Position numbers and translations under genes: made by a program. The notes below the pieces were generated by a model, which was not told the DNA's origin, did no database searches, and saw only the letters and a list, made by a program, of their open reading frames with translations. From a virus: DNA of 35,999 nt. The stretch is from positions 1 through 35,999 of the IMG/VR virus record IMGVR_UViG_3300027736_000116; one strand, written 5' to 3'. Shown piece after piece: positions 33,933 to 35,999 of this stretch. Each line of letters opens with the position of its first letter. Position 1 is the stretch's first letter.

Positions 33933-35951
33933 ATGGCTGATTATGCAATAACCAACGTAGCAAGACGAATAGTATACACAGGATCTGCTGGTATAGGCCC
34001 CTATGCATTTTCGTTTCCTGTACTCACTAGTACAGATATCGCAGTATACAAGAATACCACACTTCTTACTTTAACTACAAATTATACTGTAACCATTAGT
34101 CCAACTACTGGTCAAGGATCAGTCACATTAGTAGTAGCTGCCACAAACGCTGATCGTATTACTATTGTAGGTGCTAGATCTATTGAGCGTTCAACAGACT
34201 TTGTAACTGGTGGTGATTTCTTTGCTAATACATTAAATACAGAATTAGACTCAGATGTTATATTTGTTCAACAAGTGGCTGAAACAGCAGAGCGTTCACT
34301 TAAAGCTCCTGTAACAGATCCTACTTCTATTAACATGACGTTGCCATACAATACAACTCGTGCTAATAAGTTTTTATCTTTTGATGCTGATGGTAATCCA
34401 ACAGTAACTAATGCAGTAGGCACATACAAGGGTAATTGGGCTGCATCTACAGCATATATTGTTTATGACATTATTAAAGATACATCTAACAATAACATCT
34501 ATATCTGCTTAACTGCACATACATCTACAGGATCACAACCTATATCAAGTAATGCCGATGTAGCTAAATGGTCACTGCTTGTAGACGCTGCTTCTGCTAC
34601 AACATCTGCTACCAATGCTGCAACAAGCGCTACCGCAGCTGCTGCATCAGCATCTGCTGCAAGTAGTTCAGCTTCTGGAGCAAGCACCTCTGCTACTAAT
34701 GCGGGTATATCTGCCGCTGCTTCTGCTGCTAGTGCTTCTACATCTACAGCTCAAGCTGTTATATCAACAACTCAAGCAAGTAACGCTTCAACATCAGCAA
34801 GTAATGCTTCTACATCAGCAAGTAACGCTTCTACGAGTGCTACAGCTTCTGCTGCATCGGCAAGCGCTGCTTCAACAAGTGCAACTTCTGCTTCTGGATC
34901 TGCTTCTACTGCTACAACACAAGCTTCTAATGCATCAACATCAGCTTCTAATGCAAGCACATCAGCTGCTGCTGCCTCAACAAGTGCTACTGCCTCAGCT
35001 GCTTCTGCAACAACTGCAACGACTCAAGCAACAACAGCTACTACACAAGCATCAAATGCTTCGACAAGTGCTGCCTCTGCTGCTGCCTCTGCTGCTGCTG
35101 CTCTTACAGCATTAGATAATTTTGATGATACATATTTAGGAGCTTTTTCAAGTAACCCTACATTAGATAATGATGGAAATGCTTTAACCACAGGGGATTT
35201 ATATTTTAATACAGTAGGCAATGAATTACGTGTATACAATGGAACAACTTGGCAAGCAGCTGCGGTTTCTGCTGCAAGCTTTTTAACTGTTTCTAACAAC
35301 TTATCTGATGTAGCTAATACTGGCACAGCAAGAACAAACCTTGGTCTTGCTATTGGCACTAATGTTCAAGCTTATGATGCTGAATTGGCTGCTCTTGCTG
35401 GATTAACTTCTGCGGCTAATAAAGGTATTCAATTTACTGGATCTGGCACTGCTGCCACATATGACTTAACAACTGCGGGTAAAGCATTATTAGATGATGC
35501 TGATGCAACAGCACAAAGAGTCACATTAGGTTTAGGCACATTAGCTACCATATCGCCTACAGGCACAGCAGACGCTACAACATTCCTTCGTGGAGATAAT
35601 GCATATGCAGTAGTATCAGTCACACCTACTGCTGTATCAGATCAAGCTAACTCATCCACAGGATACTTTGACTTACCAGTAGGAACAACAGGACAAAGAC
35701 CAGGCTCACCAACATCTGGGAACATGCGTTACAATACTACTACCAATGGCTTTGAAGGGTATAGTGGAACTGCATGGGGATCTATCGGTGGAGGCGCATC
35801 TGCTGGTGGTGCAATCTATGAGAACACAACAACAATCAGCTCTAACTATACATTAACAACAAGCACTAATGGATTTAGTGTTGGACCAATTACAATTGCT
35901 GCTACTTATGCAGTCACAGTTCCTAGCGGTGCGCGCTGGGTAGTCCTTTAG
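33933..35951 (+). CDS. Tail fibre protein (T7 gp17-like N-terminus)
   Basis: The 672-residue protein has a T7-tail-fibre-like N-terminal domain (about 1-130: AITNVARRIVYTGSAGIGPY, VTLVVAATNADRITIVGARS, then FVTGGDFFANTLNTELDSDV) that attaches to the tail. A small aromatic module at ~164-217 (YKGNWAASTAYIVYDIIKD; IYICLTAHTS) resembles a carbohydrate-binding fold. Residues ~219-393 are an Ala/Ser/Thr/Asn repeat shaft. Then come beta modules (GDLYFNTVGNELRVYNGTTW; NLSDVANTGTARTNLGL; FLRGDNAYAVV) and the RPGSPTSGNMRYNTTT unit. Its C-terminal codons are repeated at 1-293. Confidence 0.92.
   Translation: MADYAITNVARRIVYTGSAGIGPYAFSFPVLTSTDIAVYKNTTLLTLTTNYTVTISPTTGQGSVTLVVAATNADRITIVGARSIERSTDFVTGGDFFANTLNTELDSDVIFVQQVAETAERSLKAPVTDPTSINMTLPYNTTRANKFLSFDADGNPTVTNAVGTYKGNWAASTAYIVYDIIKDTSNNNIYICLTAHTSTGSQPISSNADVAKWSLLVDAASATTSATNAATSATAAAASASAASSSASGASTSATNAGISAAASAASASTSTAQAVISTTQASNASTSASNASTSASNASTSATASAASASAASTSATSASGSASTATTQASNASTSASNASTSAAAASTSATASAASATTATTQATTATTQASNASTSAASAAASAAAALTALDNFDDTYLGAFSSNPTLDNDGNALTTGDLYFNTVGNELRVYNGTTWQAAAVSAASFLTVSNNLSDVANTGTARTNLGLAIGTNVQAYDAELAALAGLTSAANKGIQFTGSGTAATYDLTTAGKALLDDADATAQRVTLGLGTLATISPTGTADATTFLRGDNAYAVVSVTPTAVSDQANSSTGYFDLPVGTTGQRPGSPTSGNMRYNTTTNGFEGYSGTAWGSIGGGASAGGAIYENTTTISSNYTLTTSTNGFSVGPITIAATYAVTVPSGARWVVL
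34589..35110 (+). repeat. Ala/Ser/Thr/Asn coding repeat in tail fibre shaft
   Basis: Reiterated units of the type ASNASTSASNASTSASNAST are encoded by near-identical DNA, for instance around 34774-34840 (GCTTCTACATCAGCAAGTAA repeated). This low-complexity shaft is expected to form a trimeric coiled-coil rod, and the DNA repeats allow length change by slippage or recombination. Confidence 0.8.
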
Positions 35952-35999
35952 GAGAAACAAATGGCTTCAAGTATAAATGCTTCAACGAGTGGTGCTGGT
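35659..35999. repeat. Terminal direct repeat, right copy (genome overlap)
   Basis: Counterpart of 1-341 with seven differences. First 127 bases identical, then C at 35786, A at 35834, T at 35841, T at 35867, T at 35876, T at 35891 and A at 35894 in place of the left copy's bases. The join defines a circle of about 35,658 bp. Confidence 0.9.
35961..35999 (+). CDS. C1q-like tail protein, 5' fragment (cut by window end)
   Basis: The first 13 codons (MASSINASTSGAG) of the gene whose complete copy is at 303-920. Ribosome binding site GGAG eight bases before the ATG. Present only because the window runs past the start point of the circle. Confidence 0.9.
   Translation, partial: MASSINASTSGAG

Noticed and set aside
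34615-35115. Leucine/glutamine-rich frame of 166 codons inside the tail fibre gene
   Set aside because: Low-complexity shadow of the Ala/Ser repeat; the same holds for the minus-strand frames there.
33933-35951. Tail fibre switching by inversion through the serine recombinase
   Set aside because: No inverted copies of fibre segments were found near the fibre genes; the only repeat is direct and explained by the circular overlap.
1-35999. tRNA genes and CRISPR arrays
   Set aside because: No cloverleaf-like sequence with a TTC-arm was noticed and no regularly spaced repeats beyond those described; a search tool would be needed to exclude degenerate tRNAs.

Overview
The window looks like one complete genome of a small podovirus (T7-like short-tailed virion), read once around a circle with a short overlap. 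Bases 1-341 reappear at 35659-35999 with seven substitutions, so the unique length is about 35,658 bp. The DNA is visibly A+T-rich, nearly every base is coding, and many genes overlap by 1-20 bases. I see no RNA polymerase, DNA polymerase, primase, helicase, repressor of the CI type, tRNA or CRISPR array, so the phage must rely heavily on host transcription and replication.

Layout. (1) 1-3262: the 3' end of the tail fibre gene, then a string of accessory tail/adhesin genes (C1q-like, glycine-rich, small chaperone-like proteins). (2) 3255-5806: lysis and neighbours (XhlA-like membrane protein, SprT-like protease, secreted protein, 3-TM holin candidate, M15 endolysin, metallophosphoesterase). 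(3) 5889-7929, minus strand: C5 cytosine methyltransferase, two tiny genes and a SleB-type cell wall hydrolase. (4) 8044-8115, plus strand: a 23-residue gene that matches PqqA, the peptide precursor of pyrroloquinoline quinone (PQQ). (5) 8090-11243, minus: a recombination module (ERF annealing protein, adenine-type methyltransferase, YqaJ exonuclease, small serine recombinase). (6) 11263-13304, minus: small unknown genes, four of which share a repeated leader carrying the ribosome binding site. (7) 13305-14744: divergent control region, a winged-helix DNA-binding protein, and about 700 bp of structured non-coding DNA that could hold an origin, packaging site or recombination site. (8) 14745-17070: small late-early genes, RusA resolvase, an SSB-like protein, small terminase. 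(9) 17063-35951: large terminase, gp13-like protein, portal, scaffold, capsid, tail tubular proteins A and B, three or four internal ejection proteins, tail fibre.

Host. The PqqA gene is the best clue. PQQ is the cofactor of methanol dehydrogenases, and with the low GC content this suggests (inference only) a streamlined aquatic methylotroph such as a Methylophilaceae bacterium (OM43 or LD28 type). Phages of those hosts are the first genomes to compare.

How it fits together. Promoters around 13.4-14.7 kb carry the palindrome AGATATCT, so the leftward early genes, the winged-helix gene and the rightward late genes may share one regulator. The rightward unit begins at 14745, probably as a leaderless message, and runs through packaging, head, tail and lysis, interrupted by a strong terminator before the capsid gene. 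The phage supplies the PQQ precursor from its own isolated unit, presumably to keep host methanol oxidation and energy supply going during infection.
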